64,000 nucleotides of DNA from Tabrizicola sp. TH137 (GCF_002855575.1 NZ_PKRQ01000007.1:124001-188000), one strand, 5' to 3'. Positions 47,453 through 56,583 are shown, counted from the first letter of the stretch. Translations and numbers: made by a program. Notes: a model not told the origin generated them from the sequence alone.

Positions 47453-47950
47453 TCAGTCCTTGCTGCCGCCACCGTTTCCGCCACCCTTGCCGGACCCGCC
47501 GCCATTGCCACCGCCCGAGGTCGCGCCATTGGCATCCGAGCTGCCGGTCGAGCTGCCATTGCTGTCCGAGGTGTCTCCGTTCGAATCAGAGGTATCCGAG
47601 GAATCCGAGGCCGGGCGGATGCGATAGCGCAACTCGCCATCCTCGATCCGCACGCGGATGCGCTGCCCGTCCTCCGTCACGGCCCGGATGCGCACCTCGC
47701 CGTCACCGGCATAGGAATAGCGCGTCAGGGTCAGGTTCTGGGCATCCAGAGCGGCCTCCACGGCATCCCTGCTGGGCTTCGTCGTGCCGCCGAAAAGGTC
47801 GGTCAGAAAGCCGAAGTCATAGGTCGGGGCGGTCGGCGTCGTGGGCGCAGGGCTCACCACGACAGGGGCCTGCTGTGCCTGCGCGAGGCTGGTCGTTCCG
47901 GCAAGAAGTGCGGCAGCAGTCAATGTCAGAAGTCTCGATTTCGTTTCCAT
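47453..47950 (-). CDS. Secreted small protein with Ser/Gly/Asp-rich tail
   Basis: 165 residues. A signal peptide (LLTLTAAALLAGTTSLAQAQ) is followed by a short proline-rich stretch and a compact domain (SRDAVEAALDAQNLTLTRYS, then VRIRAVTEDGQRIRVRIEDGELRYRIRP). The last 50 residues repeat S, D, T, N and G (SDTSDSNGDTSDSNGSS, then GGGNGGGSGKGGG). The domain resembles that of the next gene in size and layout but the sequence match is weak. AAGGA lies 7 bases before the start. Confidence 0.75.
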   Translation of the reverse strand: METKSRLLTLTAAALLAGTTSLAQAQQAPVVVSPAPTTPTAPTYDFGFLTDLFGGTTKPSRDAVEAALDAQNLTLTRYSYAGDGEVRIRAVTEDGQRIRVRIEDGELRYRIRPASDSSDTSDSNGDTSDSNGSSTGSSDANGATSGGGNGGGSGKGGGNGGGSKD

Positions 47951-48270
47951 CTCTCGGTCCTTGTTAGGAGCCGCCCGGGACCATCTCCCCCAGTCCTGCA
48001 CGGCTCAATCAATCACGACGGGGCGCAACCCCCGACGCTCACCGAATGCACCCATCCCGGGAAGGAGTGAATTTAACCAAGGTTTACGGCTGCATTTTCC
48101 TCATCGTCAGCCGCCACTAAACGCAAGTTTACGGATTATTCGCCCTCTCGGGGGTAAATGTTGCTGAATCATGGCCGGTGGCCACAGCATCTTGCCCCAG
48201 AAAAGCCACAAACCCCGACGCGCCGCGCCGGGGTTTGTGTCCAGACCTCGCGAAACTCCGCCCTGCGGCG
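47951..48270. other. Intergenic region between the secreted-protein gene and trpB
   Basis: About 320 bases. It holds the trpB terminator (48207-48239), two copies of GTTTACGG (48082-48089 and 48127-48134) and a near-consensus CtrA-like box TTAA-N7-TTAC (48073-48087) upstream of the secreted-protein gene. No coding frame was found. The promoter for the 47453 gene should lie here. Confidence 0.45.
48207..48239 (-). terminator. trpB terminator
   Basis: An 11-base stem CACAAACCCCG (48207-48217) and its complement (48229-48239), with an 11-base loop. On the minus strand it is followed by GGCTTTTCTGG, a short T run, 32 bases beyond the trpB stop. Confidence 0.75.
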
Positions 48271-49503
<1,233 letters not shown>

Positions 49504-49561
49504 CTCCGCCACTCCCCTTGTTCTTCCGTCCCGATGTAGCGCCCTTGGCCTGCCGGGGAAA

Positions 49562-49630
49562 GGGGGGCCGTCTGCCCCCCTCGGCGCGTGCCGCGCCTCA
49601 CCCCCCGAGGATATTTGAAGACAGAAAGTG
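49562..49630 (-). repeat. Modular repeat, copy 2 (reverse orientation)
   Basis: Read on the minus strand: an AT-rich core (complement of 49608-49630), a G run, hairpin GGCGCG-TGC-CGCGCC (49583-49597) and hairpin GGGGGGC-CGTCT-GCCCCCC (49562-49580). The order of parts equals that of copy 1 and copy 4. The core forms a 23-base perfect inverted repeat with copy 3. Confidence 0.65.
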
Positions 49631-49697
49631 AACAGACCCTGAACCCGGGCGCGTTAACCTTAACGGCCCCGTCTGCCTGCCAGGCGGCACCCCTGTC

Positions 49698-49745
49698 CAC
49701 TTTCTGTCTTCAAATATCCTGGGGGTCCGGGGGCAAGGCCCCCGG
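49698..49745 (+). repeat. Modular repeat, copy 3 (forward orientation)
   Basis: The AT-rich core at 49698-49720 is the exact inverse of copy 2's core at 49608-49630. It is followed by a G run and an 8-base hairpin CCGGGGGC-AAG-GCCCCCGG (49727-49745). The 67-base spacer between copies 2 and 3 contains the palindrome CGTTAA-CC-TTAACG. Confidence 0.65.
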
Positions 49746-49855
49746 GGGCACGGCAGGGCGGCTCGCCTGACGCTTTCGTGAACACGCCCCCTGAAACCCT
49801 GCCCCCTGCGCCTTCGTAGCTGCGCCCGTTGCAACCCATGGACAGGAGCGATGCC

Positions 49856-50635
49856 ATGAAAACCCTGACGACCACCCTCCTCCTCGCCGCCGCCACTGCC
49901 GGCGCGGCCCAGGCCGACACCGCGCTCGGCCTCACCGGCGACCGGACTCTCGTGATGATCGACACCGCCACCGCCGCCGTCACCGGCAGCCTGGAGGCGC
50001 AGGGCGTCACCGCGCTTCATGGCATCGACTGGCGTCCTGGCACGGGCAAGGTCATCGGCCTGACCGACAGCTTCGCCATCGTCGAGATCGACCCCGCCAC
50101 CGGCGCGACGGCCGAGATCGCGAAACTCGCCGCGCCCCTGACGCTGGCCGAAGGCGTGCCGGTCATCGTTGACGTGAACCCCGCCGCCGACAAGCTGCGC
50201 GTCATCTCCGGCACCGCGAATTACCGGATCGACATGGCCACGGGCGACGTCACCACCGACCTCGCCCTGAACTTCGACGCCGCCGATGCCAATGCCGCCG
50301 CAACCCCGATGGTCGTGGCCGTCGCCTATTCCAACAGCTTCGGCAAGCCGGAAAAGACCGCGATGTATGACATCGACGCCGGGCTGAATGCGCTGCTTCA
50401 GCAGACCAAGCCGAATGAAGGCCTCCTCGCCACCATCGGCTCCCTTGGCGTCACGCTGGACGGCCCCGTCGCGCTGGACATCGCCACCACGGCCGACGGC
50501 ACAAACACCGCCTGGGTCGCGGCGCTGGGCGGGTTGCACCGGCTCGACCTCGCCACCGGCGCCGTCTCGGGCACGATGCCCCTGACCGGCACGGATCAAC
50601 CGATCCGCGACATGACGGTCCTCCCCGCCATGTAA
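49856..50635 (+). CDS. Secreted DUF4394 domain protein
   Basis: 259 residues from MKTLTTTLLLAAATAGAAQA (signal peptide). The mature part is a beta-propeller-like repeat of short blades, e.g. ALHGIDWRPGTGKVIGLTDS, KLRVISGTANYRIDMATGD and GGLHRLDLATGAVSG. This matches DUF4394, a family of secreted proteins of unknown function. AGGAG lies 7 bases before the ATG. It is the only plus-strand gene between trpF and trpB, and it is framed by repeat elements on both sides. Confidence 0.85.
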   Translation: MKTLTTTLLLAAATAGAAQADTALGLTGDRTLVMIDTATAAVTGSLEAQGVTALHGIDWRPGTGKVIGLTDSFAIVEIDPATGATAEIAKLAAPLTLAEGVPVIVDVNPAADKLRVISGTANYRIDMATGDVTTDLALNFDAADANAAATPMVVAVAYSNSFGKPEKTAMYDIDAGLNALLQQTKPNEGLLATIGSLGVTLDGPVALDIATTADGTNTAWVAALGGLHRLDLATGAVSGTMPLTGTDQPIRDMTVLPAM

Positions 50636-50642
50636 GCGCCCG

Positions 50643-50774
50643 AAGGCCCCAGCGGCGTCAGCCGACCTGGGGCCTTCAAAACGGGAAAGAAAAGGCCCCA
50701 GCGGCGCAAGCCGACCTGGGGCCTTCAAAACGGATGGCAAAAGGCCCCAGCGGCACCAGCCGACCTGGGGCCTT
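50643..50774 (-). terminator. Three tandem hairpins at the 3' end of trpF
   Basis: Three copies of a 34-base hairpin at 50643-50676, 50692-50725 and 50741-50774, with an exact 49-base period. The outer stem AAGGCCCC/GGGGCCTT and inner stem CGGC/GCCG are identical, while the four loop bases differ (GTCA, GCAA, ACCA). On the minus strand the first two hairpins met by trpF transcription are followed by TTTT. The last copy abuts the trpF stop codon. They probably act as serial terminators between trpF and the convergent DUF4394 gene. Confidence 0.75.
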
Positions 50775-51412
50775 CACCCCGCCGCCCGCACGAAATCCGC
50801 GATGCGGGCGGCATCCTTCACCCCCGGCGCGCTTTCCACGCCAGAGGCCACATCCACCTGCCGCGCGCCCGTCAGCCGGATCGCCTCGGCCACATTCCCC
50901 GCCGTCAGCCCCCCGGCCAGCATCCAGGGCTTCAGCCATTTCCGCCCCACCAGCAGCCGCCAGTCGAAGGTCAGCCCATTGCCGCCCGGCAGCACCGCGT
51001 CCTTCGGCGGCTTCGCGTCGATCAGGATCTGATCCGCCACCAGCGAAAACTCGGTCAGCGCCGCGAGATCCGCCTCGCCCGCCACGCCGATCACCTTCAT
51101 CACCGGCAGGCCATAGCGCGCCTTCACCTCGGCCACCCGCGCAGGCGTCTCGTGGCCATGCAGTTGCAGCATGTCCAGAGGCACCGCCGCCGTGATGGCA
51201 TCCAGCGCCGCATCCTCGGCATCCACCACCAGCGCCACCTTGCACAGCCCCTCGGGCGCGCCCAGAGCCAGCGCCCGCGCCTCCTCCACCGTCACGAATC
51301 GCGGTGATTTCGGAAAGAAGTTGAACCCGGCATAGGCCGCCCCTGCCGCCGCCACGGCATCGACATCCGCCGCGGTCCGCAGACCGCAGATCTTCACCCG
51401 CACCTGTCCCAT
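50774..51412 (-). CDS. trpF: Phosphoribosylanthranilate isomerase
   Basis: 212 residues, a TIM barrel starting [17 protein letters not shown] with the catalytic cysteine in KICGL. Other conserved segments are [24 protein letters not shown], the phosphate-binding [14 protein letters not shown] and [15 protein letters not shown]. The general acid Asp is in [17 protein letters not shown]. It performs the Amadori step of tryptophan synthesis. It lies 5 bases after the LapA-like gene. Confidence 0.95.
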   Translation of the reverse strand: MGQVRVKICGLRTAADVDAVAAAGAAYAGFNFFPKSPRFVTVEEARALALGAPEGLCKVALVVDAEDAALDAITAAVPLDMLQLHGHETPARVAEVKARYGLPVMKVIGVAGEADLAALTEFSLVADQILIDAKPPKDAVLPGGNGLTFDWRLLVGRKWLKPWMLAGGLTAGNVAEAIRLTGARQVDVASGVESAPGVKDAARIADFVRAAG

Positions 51413-51417
51413 GGAAA

Positions 51418-51777
51418 TCAGCCCGCCTTGCGCTTCTCGATCAGCGCCAGCACGTCATCGCCCGGCACGCTGGCGGAATCCTTCATCACCGCCAGTTCCC
51501 GCTCCAGCCGCGCCACCTCGCGCTTCTTCTCGCTGGCCACCTTGCGGTGCTTGTGCTCGCGCAGCCATTCCCAGGTGAAGCCGATCACCACGCCCACCAC
51601 CACGCCGCCCAGCATCACCAGGAACAGCGGCATCTCCATCTGCCAGGTCACCCCGAACAGCGCCGCCATGTCCTCGGGCAGGAAACGCACCGGCACGACG
51701 GTCCGGTTGGCAATCCCCACCGTCAGCAACAGCACCATCAGAACGGCGATCAGGGCATAGCGCAGGTAACGCAGCAT
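51418..51777 (-). CDS. LapA domain (DUF1049) membrane protein
   Basis: 119 residues with two membrane spans ([42 protein letters not shown]) and a helical cytoplasmic tail ([25 protein letters not shown]). The double-span hairpin with VPVRF between is typical of LapA-like proteins linked to lipopolysaccharide assembly. It stands between ihfB and trpF on the same strand, the common order in Rhodobacterales. Confidence 0.87.
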   Translation of the reverse strand: MLRYLRYALIAVLMVLLLTVGIANRTVVPVRFLPEDMAALFGVTWQMEMPLFLVMLGGVVVGVVIGFTWEWLREHKHRKVASEKKREVARLERELAVMKDSASVPGDDVLALIEKRKAG

Positions 51778-51845
51778 CGGCCTCTCCCTTCGGGCAGGCC
51801 CCGACTATCGCGCCCCGCGCGCCCCGGCGCAAGCCATGGCCGCGC

Positions 51846-52130
51846 TCAGGACTTGCCGTTCAACCGATCCCGCAGCAACTTGCCGGTCTTGAAGAAGGGA
51901 ACCTTCTTGTCATCCACCTTGACCGACTCGCCGGTCCGCGGATTGCGGCCCACCCGTGCCTCGCGCGACTTCACGGAAAACGCTCCGAACCCACGCAACT
52001 CCACCCGGTCGCCCTTGGCCAGCGCCTCGATGATCTCGTCAAAGACGGTGTTCACGATGCGCTCGACATGCCGCTGCGTCAGGTGCGGATTCTCGTCCGC
52101 GATCTTCTGGATCAGTTCCGATCGGATCAT
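51846..52130 (-). CDS. ihfB: Integration host factor beta subunit
   Basis: 94 residues from [21 protein letters not shown]. The DNA-intercalating arm contains [10 protein letters not shown] with the proline, and the family core is [22 protein letters not shown]. It bends DNA as a heterodimer with IHF alpha, acting in transcription, recombination and replication. The upstream 231 bases to rpsA contain the rpsA terminator and, presumably, the ihfB promoter. Confidence 0.94.
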   Translation of the reverse strand: MIRSELIQKIADENPHLTQRHVERIVNTVFDEIIEALAKGDRVELRGFGAFSVKSREARVGRNPRTGESVKVDDKKVPFFKTGKLLRDRLNGKS

Positions 52131-52309
52131 CCATGTCCCCCCTGTGGTCGCCGCCAGCCTGGTGCCGCCTGGTCGCCACGTCGTTGTTTGCCTTGGACTA
52201 TAGGCAAAAAAACCCGTCGCACAACGAAAACGAAAGCCTTCCCCGGCAATCCGCCCCGCCCTGCGGCACAGCCGCAACCCGCCGATGCGCGTCAGGGTTG
52301 CACAAAGCA

Positions 52310-52337
52310 GGAAGGCCCCGCCGAAGCGGGGCCTTCC
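52310..52337 (-). terminator. rpsA terminator
   Basis: A perfect 12-base stem GGAAGGCCCCGC (52310-52321) and its complement (52326-52337). Read on the minus strand, the loop is TTCG closed by C-G, a stable UUCG tetraloop. It begins 24 bases after the rpsA stop, and only a weak T run follows (TGCTTTG). Confidence 0.8.
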
Positions 52338-52361
52338 CAAAGCCTCATCCGAAGGATCGGA

Positions 52362-54041
52362 TCAGTTGCCGCCCTTCAGAGCCGCGCCAAGGATATCCCC
52401 CAGCGACGCGCCCGAATCGGACGAACCGTACTGTTCCACGGCTTCCTTCTCTTCCGCGATCTCGCGCGCCTTGATCGACAGGCCCAGACGGCGGGTCTTC
52501 GGGTCGATATTGGTCACGCGCACATCCACATGGTCGCCCACCTGGAACCGCTCGGGCCGCTGGTCGGCACGGTCGCGCGACAGGTCCGACCGGCGGATGA
52601 ACGACTTGGCGCCGTTGTATTCCACCTCGATCCCGCCTTCCTCGATCGCCGTCACGGCGACGGTGATCACGGAACCGCGCTTCACGCCATCCACCGCATC
52701 GGTGAAGGAATCATCGCCCAGCGCCTTGATCGACAGCGAGATGCGCTCCTTCTCCACATCCACCTCGGTGACCGCGGCCTTGACCGTGTCGCCCTTGCGG
52801 TAGTTCTGGATGGCATCCTCGCCGCGCTGATCCCAGGACAGGTCGGACAGGTGCACCATGCCGTCGATATCGTTGTCGAGGCCGACGAACAGACCGAATT
52901 CGGTGATGTTCTTGACTTCGCCTTCGATGGTCGATCCCACCGGGTGGCTTTCCGCAAAGACTTCCCACGGATTGCGCATCGTCTGCTTCAGGCCCAGCGA
53001 CACGCGGCGCTTGGCGCTGTCGATCTCCAGCACCATCACATCCACTTCCTGCGAGGTGGAGACGATCTTGCCGGGATGCACGTTCTTCTTGGTCCAGCTC
53101 ATTTCCGAAACATGGACCAGACCTTCGACACCGGCTTCCAGCTCCACGAAGGCGCCGTAATCGGTGATGTTGGTCACGCGGCCCTTGTGGACCGAACCCA
53201 GCGGATAGGCGCGCTCGACCGCATCCCACGGATCGGCCTGAAGCTGCTTCATGCCAAGGCTGATGCGATGCGTGTCCTTGTTGATCTTGATGACCTGAAC
53301 CTTCACCGTCTCGCCGATCGACAGGATCTCCGACGGGTGGTTCACACGGCGCCAGGCCATGTCGGTGACATGGAGCAGGCCATCGACGCCGCCCAGGTCA
53401 ACGAAGGCACCGTATTCGGTGATGTTCTTGACCACGCCATCCACGACCTGACCTTCGGTAAGGTTCGAGATGACCTCGGCGCGCTGTTCCGCACGGCTCT
53501 CTTCCAGGATGGCGCGGCGCGACACGACGATATTGCCGCGGCGACGGTCCATCTTCAGGATCTGGAAGGGCTGCTTCATGCCCATCAGGGGGCCGGCATC
53601 GCGCACGGGGCGCACATCGACCTGCGAACCGGGCAGGAAGGCCACGGCACCGCCCAGATCGACGGTAAAGCCGCCCTTCACGCGGCCGAAGATCGCGCCT
53701 TCGACGCGGGTCTCGGCGGCATAGGCCTTTTCCAGACGATCCCAGGCTTCCTCGCGGCGGGCCTTCTCGCGGCTGATGACAGCCTCACCGCGGGCATTCT
53801 CCACGCGGTCCAGATAGACCTCGACCTCATCGCCCACATTGATATTGGGCTGTTCGCCGGGGTTGGCAAATTCCTTCAGGTCGATGCGGCCTTCCATCTT
53901 GTAGCCCACATCGACGATGGCCTGGCCCGCCTCGATGGCGATGACCTTGCCTTTGACAACCGTTCCCTCTTCGGGGGTGTCAATCTCGAAGCTCTCCTTC
54001 AGAAGGGCTTCGAATTCTTCCATAGCGTTTTTCGCGCACAT
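52362..54041 (-). CDS. rpsA: 30S ribosomal protein S1
   Basis: 559 residues from MCAKNAMEEFEALLKESFEI. Six S1 RNA-binding repeats are visible, for example EGTVVKGKVIAIEAGQAIVDVGYKMEG, GAIFGRVKGGFTVDLGGAVAFLPGS and HKGRVTNITDYGAFVELEAGVEGLVHVSEMSW. It brings mRNA to the 30S subunit. The start at 54041 agrees with the length and N-terminus of relatives, and AAAGGA lies 10 bases upstream; an ATG at 54062 (MTKDELH) is the alternative. It lies apart from cmk, its usual neighbour. Confidence 0.95.
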   Translation of the reverse strand: MCAKNAMEEFEALLKESFEIDTPEEGTVVKGKVIAIEAGQAIVDVGYKMEGRIDLKEFANPGEQPNINVGDEVEVYLDRVENARGEAVISREKARREEAWDRLEKAYAAETRVEGAIFGRVKGGFTVDLGGAVAFLPGSQVDVRPVRDAGPLMGMKQPFQILKMDRRRGNIVVSRRAILEESRAEQRAEVISNLTEGQVVDGVVKNITEYGAFVDLGGVDGLLHVTDMAWRRVNHPSEILSIGETVKVQVIKINKDTHRISLGMKQLQADPWDAVERAYPLGSVHKGRVTNITDYGAFVELEAGVEGLVHVSEMSWTKKNVHPGKIVSTSQEVDVMVLEIDSAKRRVSLGLKQTMRNPWEVFAESHPVGSTIEGEVKNITEFGLFVGLDNDIDGMVHLSDLSWDQRGEDAIQNYRKGDTVKAAVTEVDVEKERISLSIKALGDDSFTDAVDGVKRGSVITVAVTAIEEGGIEVEYNGAKSFIRRSDLSRDRADQRPERFQVGDHVDVRVTNIDPKTRRLGLSIKAREIAEEKEAVEQYGSSDSGASLGDILGAALKGGN

Positions 54042-54171
54042 ATGCAGTTCGTCCTTTGTCATGGTTTTCCGGCCATGCGGTTGTCTCCGCAGGTCTTTCG
54101 CTGGCCCCTCTGGAAAAACCGCGCACGCCCGGAAAACCGGAAGCACCGCGACTCTGCCGTCAGGATTGGGG

Positions 54172-54200
54172 GCCTATAGTCTCTCAGGCTTTGGAAAACA
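54172..54200 (-). promoter_or_regulatory. Likely rpsA promoter
   Basis: On the minus strand TTGTTT (complement of 54195-54200) and TATAGG (complement of 54172-54177) are separated by 17 bases, which would start transcription about 120 bases before the rpsA start codon. The region 54042-54288 contains no gene. Confidence 0.5.
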
Positions 54201-54288
54201 AGCGCGAAGCGCCATCGCAGGCCGGGAACGGCCATACCCGCCCCCGGTCCACGTCACAGGGGCGGCACCATTCCTGCCGCCCGTCCGC

Positions 54289-54678
54289 TCACCCGCCGCG
54301 ACGCGCGGCCTCGAAATCGGCGCGTAAGGGCGCCGTGTCGTAGATGATGGTCATGGAGGTGAAGGCTTGACCATCCGGTGCCAAATCAAACACGTCCACG
54401 CATTCAAAGGCCACGACCTTGCCTGTGGACAGCGTCCAACGATACCGGAAATGCAAGGCAACCGCCTCACCAGAGGCAGAACTATCGAAAATGTTTATGA
54501 GAGTTGTTTCGGACCGGTTCGTATCGGCAAAAAGTTCGGCATAGAACGCGCGCGCGGGGCGCGTTCCGTAAAGCGGCGACACGATGGACGCATCTGGCGT
54601 GAAGAGTGCGTAGACACCCTCCAGATCCCCCGTATTGAGGGCATGAAGATAGCGGTGGCAGAGGTCTCGAGCAGTCAT
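54289..54678 (-). CDS. SnoaL-like/NTF2-fold polyketide-cyclase type protein
   Basis: 129 residues. The start TARDLCHRYLHALNTGDLEGVYALFTPDASIVSP is typical of the SnoaL-like cone fold, followed by YGTRPARAFYAELFADTNRSE and, near the end, DVFDLAPDGQAFTSMTIIYDT. Members act as cyclases, isomerases or dehydratases, or only bind a ligand; which applies here cannot be said. It is a single gene in an accessory block, with somewhat less GC-rich codons than its neighbours. Confidence 0.8.
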   Translation of the reverse strand: MTARDLCHRYLHALNTGDLEGVYALFTPDASIVSPLYGTRPARAFYAELFADTNRSETTLINIFDSSASGEAVALHFRYRWTLSTGKVVAFECVDVFDLAPDGQAFTSMTIIYDTAPLRADFEAARRGG

Positions 54679-55007
54679 TTGCTTTTCCTTTCTTGGCCGA
54701 CCCGGACGCCTTCGAAGGAAAAGCCGCCCTACCGGGGGCGGCTACTCTGATCCATGAGCATCACGAGGCCGCCGTCAGGAACGGCGGTAGTACGACGATG
54801 CGTGTTGCAACATGATCATCGATACTGGCTAGCCCAAGACCGGGGCACTGTCAAAACCCTTCCTCCCCCCTCCACCATCCTCCACCACCCCCTCCCGACC
54901 CTAACGCGATGGCGTTTCCAACCGTCTTTAGGGTCTGACAAGACCTGAACCGCCATGACGCGAAAGGGTCCGGCCCCGCCGGATCGCCTTCCAGACGGAG
55001 AGATGCC
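54679..55007. other. Intergenic region with hairpins and a C-rich tract
   Basis: About 330 bases. It contains hairpin AGCCGCCC-TACCGG-GGGCGGCT (54722-54743), hairpin CCGCCGT-CAGGA-ACGGCGG (54769-54787) and, at about 54862-54898, a pyrimidine tract with repeated CCTCC/CTCC motifs that could pair with the ribosome-binding sequence GGAGG. No credible gene was found. A promoter for the gene at 55008 is expected here. Confidence 0.4.
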
Positions 55008-55358
55008 GTGAACCTGTACCACTGCCTGATCGAACTGCGCCCCGAGGCCCGCGCCCTCTCCTTCGCCCATGCCGTGGGCCTCTGGCTCAATCATCTGACC
55101 AAGCTGGAACTGGTCTCCGACTGGCGCCTGCTACGCCGCAAATTCGGCCTCGCCTCCGGGCGCCATACCGATTTCGTCCTTGAAATCGAAATCGAAGGCA
55201 TGGCCGCCCTCGACACCGCCTTCACCGCCCTTGCCGATGCCGATGCCGATGCGGTGGAGCTTTACGAGAAAATGCATGCCATGATCGAAACCGTCGAAAT
55301 CGGCCTCTACCGCCCCTATCCCGACCCTTCGCAACGCGAACGCATCGCGCTGATCTGA
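55008..55358 (+). CDS. Small protein of unknown function (possibly DUF6614)
   Basis: 116 residues with GTG start; GGAG stands 7 bases before it. The sequence (NLYHCLIELRPEARALSFAH, LVSDWRLLRRKFGLASGRHTDFVLEIEIEG, YEKMHAMIETVEIGLYRPYP) suggests a ferredoxin-like alpha/beta fold. From memory it may belong to DUF6614, seen in Rhodobacteraceae; this is not verified. No signal peptide or membrane span is present. It converges on the alpha/beta hydrolase gene. Confidence 0.75.
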   Translation: MNLYHCLIELRPEARALSFAHAVGLWLNHLTKLELVSDWRLLRRKFGLASGRHTDFVLEIEIEGMAALDTAFTALADADADAVELYEKMHAMIETVEIGLYRPYPDPSQRERIALI

Positions 55359-55391
55359 CGCCCCCTTCCCAGGCCCGCCGCAAAGGCCGGA

Positions 55392-56210
55392 TCACCGCCC
55401 CCACAGGGTCTTCAGAACGGCCGCCACCAGCACCTCCGGCCGGTCCTCCTGCACCAGATGCCCGGCATCGGCCACCGGCACGACAGGACGGTCAGAGATC
55501 AGGGCCGCCAGCCTTTCTCCCGTCTCAATGGGAATCCACCCATCCTCCCGCCCCCAAAGAACGGTCACCGGGCAATCCAGCCTGTCATACAGCCCTTCGA
55601 CCTCATCGGTGAACCGCTGGTCCATCTGCGCAATCTGCCGGTAAAAGGCAGCCTGCCCCGCCTGCCCCAGCCATGGCGCGCTGTAGATGTCCAAGGCCTC
55701 CGCCGACAGGGGCTTGTACGCTGCGGTCTGCAAATAGGCCCGCAACAGCGCCCGGTGCATATAGTCCGGCATCCCGCTGAAGGCCGCCTCATGGCGGCGC
55801 ACATGCTGCACGAAGGGCGATCCCCAGGGGGCAAGCGCAACCGCGTCAACGATCGTCAACGAGCCATAGCGGAGCCGGTTCAGATACCAGCCGCGCAGGG
55901 CCGTCGCGCCACCGAAGTCATGCGCCAGAACATCGGGCCGTTCCAGACCCCATTCCGCAAAGAGGGCGGCCAGAACCCTGTTCTGCACGGCCAGCGACAC
56001 GTCCTGACCCTCGCGCATCTCGGACAGGCCATAGCCGACCAGATCAAAGTAATAGACCGTCCGGCGGTCGGCGAATTCCGGCACGATCCGCCGCCAGACC
56101 TGCGATGAAAACGGGGTGCCATGGATCGCCACCAGCGGCGGCCCCTGCCCGATCCTGCCCCAGCGCACGGCATTGCCCTCGATGATCGTGGAATTCGGCA
56201 GGTCTAGCAT
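55392..56210 (-). CDS. Alpha/beta hydrolase of haloalkane dehalogenase/epoxide hydrolase type
   Basis: 272 residues from MLDLPNSTIIEGN; a GTG one codon earlier is possible. The oxyanion region is AIHGTPFSSQVW, the nucleophile is an aspartate, D98 in AHDFGGATAL, and the catalytic histidine is in ADAGHLVQEDRPE. Asp as nucleophile excludes ordinary esterases and points to dehalogenases, epoxide hydrolases or fluoroacetate dehalogenase-like enzymes. It is divergent from an ArsR-type regulator, with a shared 30-base palindrome between them. Confidence 0.83.
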   Translation of the reverse strand: MLDLPNSTIIEGNAVRWGRIGQGPPLVAIHGTPFSSQVWRRIVPEFADRRTVYYFDLVGYGLSEMREGQDVSLAVQNRVLAALFAEWGLERPDVLAHDFGGATALRGWYLNRLRYGSLTIVDAVALAPWGSPFVQHVRRHEAAFSGMPDYMHRALLRAYLQTAAYKPLSAEALDIYSAPWLGQAGQAAFYRQIAQMDQRFTDEVEGLYDRLDCPVTVLWGREDGWIPIETGERLAALISDRPVVPVADAGHLVQEDRPEVLVAAVLKTLWGR

Positions 56211-56220
56211 CACGGCGACT

Positions 56221-56250
56221 CATATTGTCATTTAGCTAAATGACGATATG
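56221..56250. promoter_or_regulatory. 30-base palindromic operator between hydrolase and ArsR-type gene
   Basis: A perfect 18-base palindrome GTCATTTAGCTAAATGAC (56227-56244), flanked by CATAT and ATATG, so only one base pair of the 30 is mismatched. The region has an AT content well above its surroundings. It overlaps the first ATG of the ArsR-type gene and lies 11 bases before the hydrolase start, as expected for an autorepressor site. Confidence 0.7.
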
Positions 56251-56583
56251 ATGGAAGGCATGGACAGATCAACGCAAATCCGGGCGATGGCCAGCGAACA
56301 GCGCCTGCTGATCCTTCGCCTCCTCGCCGCGCCGGAAGACCATTTCGGCCACCAATGGTCCGCCGATCCTGTCGCCTTCGGCGTCTGCATGACCCTCATC
56401 GCCGAGGCGCTGAAGATTGCCCAGCCGACCGCCAGCCGACATATCGACATTCTCCGGCAGGCAGGCTTCATCTCGGTGCGAAGGCACCTGAAATGGTCCT
56501 ATTGCAAACGCGACGAAGCGGCGATCGGCGAATATCTCACCTGGTTGGGACGCGAAATCTCGGCCGCTGCGCCAGTCCGGTAA
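56248..56583 (+). CDS. ArsR-family transcriptional regulator
   Basis: 111 residues if read from 56248; ATG codons at 56251 and 56260 are also possible, and 56260 (MDRSTQIRAMASEQRLL) matches the family start best. The winged helix is AMASEQRLLILRLLAAP followed by the recognition helix IAQPTASRHIDILRQAGFISVRR. The metal motif CxC of classical ArsR proteins is absent, so a non-metal ligand is more likely. It probably represses the divergent hydrolase through the 30-base palindrome. Confidence 0.85.
   Translation: MMEGMDRSTQIRAMASEQRLLILRLLAAPEDHFGHQWSADPVAFGVCMTLIAEALKIAQPTASRHIDILRQAGFISVRRHLKWSYCKRDEAAIGEYLTWLGREISAAAPVR

Larger units (their letters stand above)
49504..49855. other. Divergent intergenic region between trpB and the DUF4394 gene
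   Basis: About 350 bases without a gene. Most of it is the head-to-head pair of modular repeats described separately. Promoters for trpB (minus) and the DUF4394 gene (plus) must lie here or inside the repeats, but no convincing -35/-10 pair was found. Confidence 0.5.
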
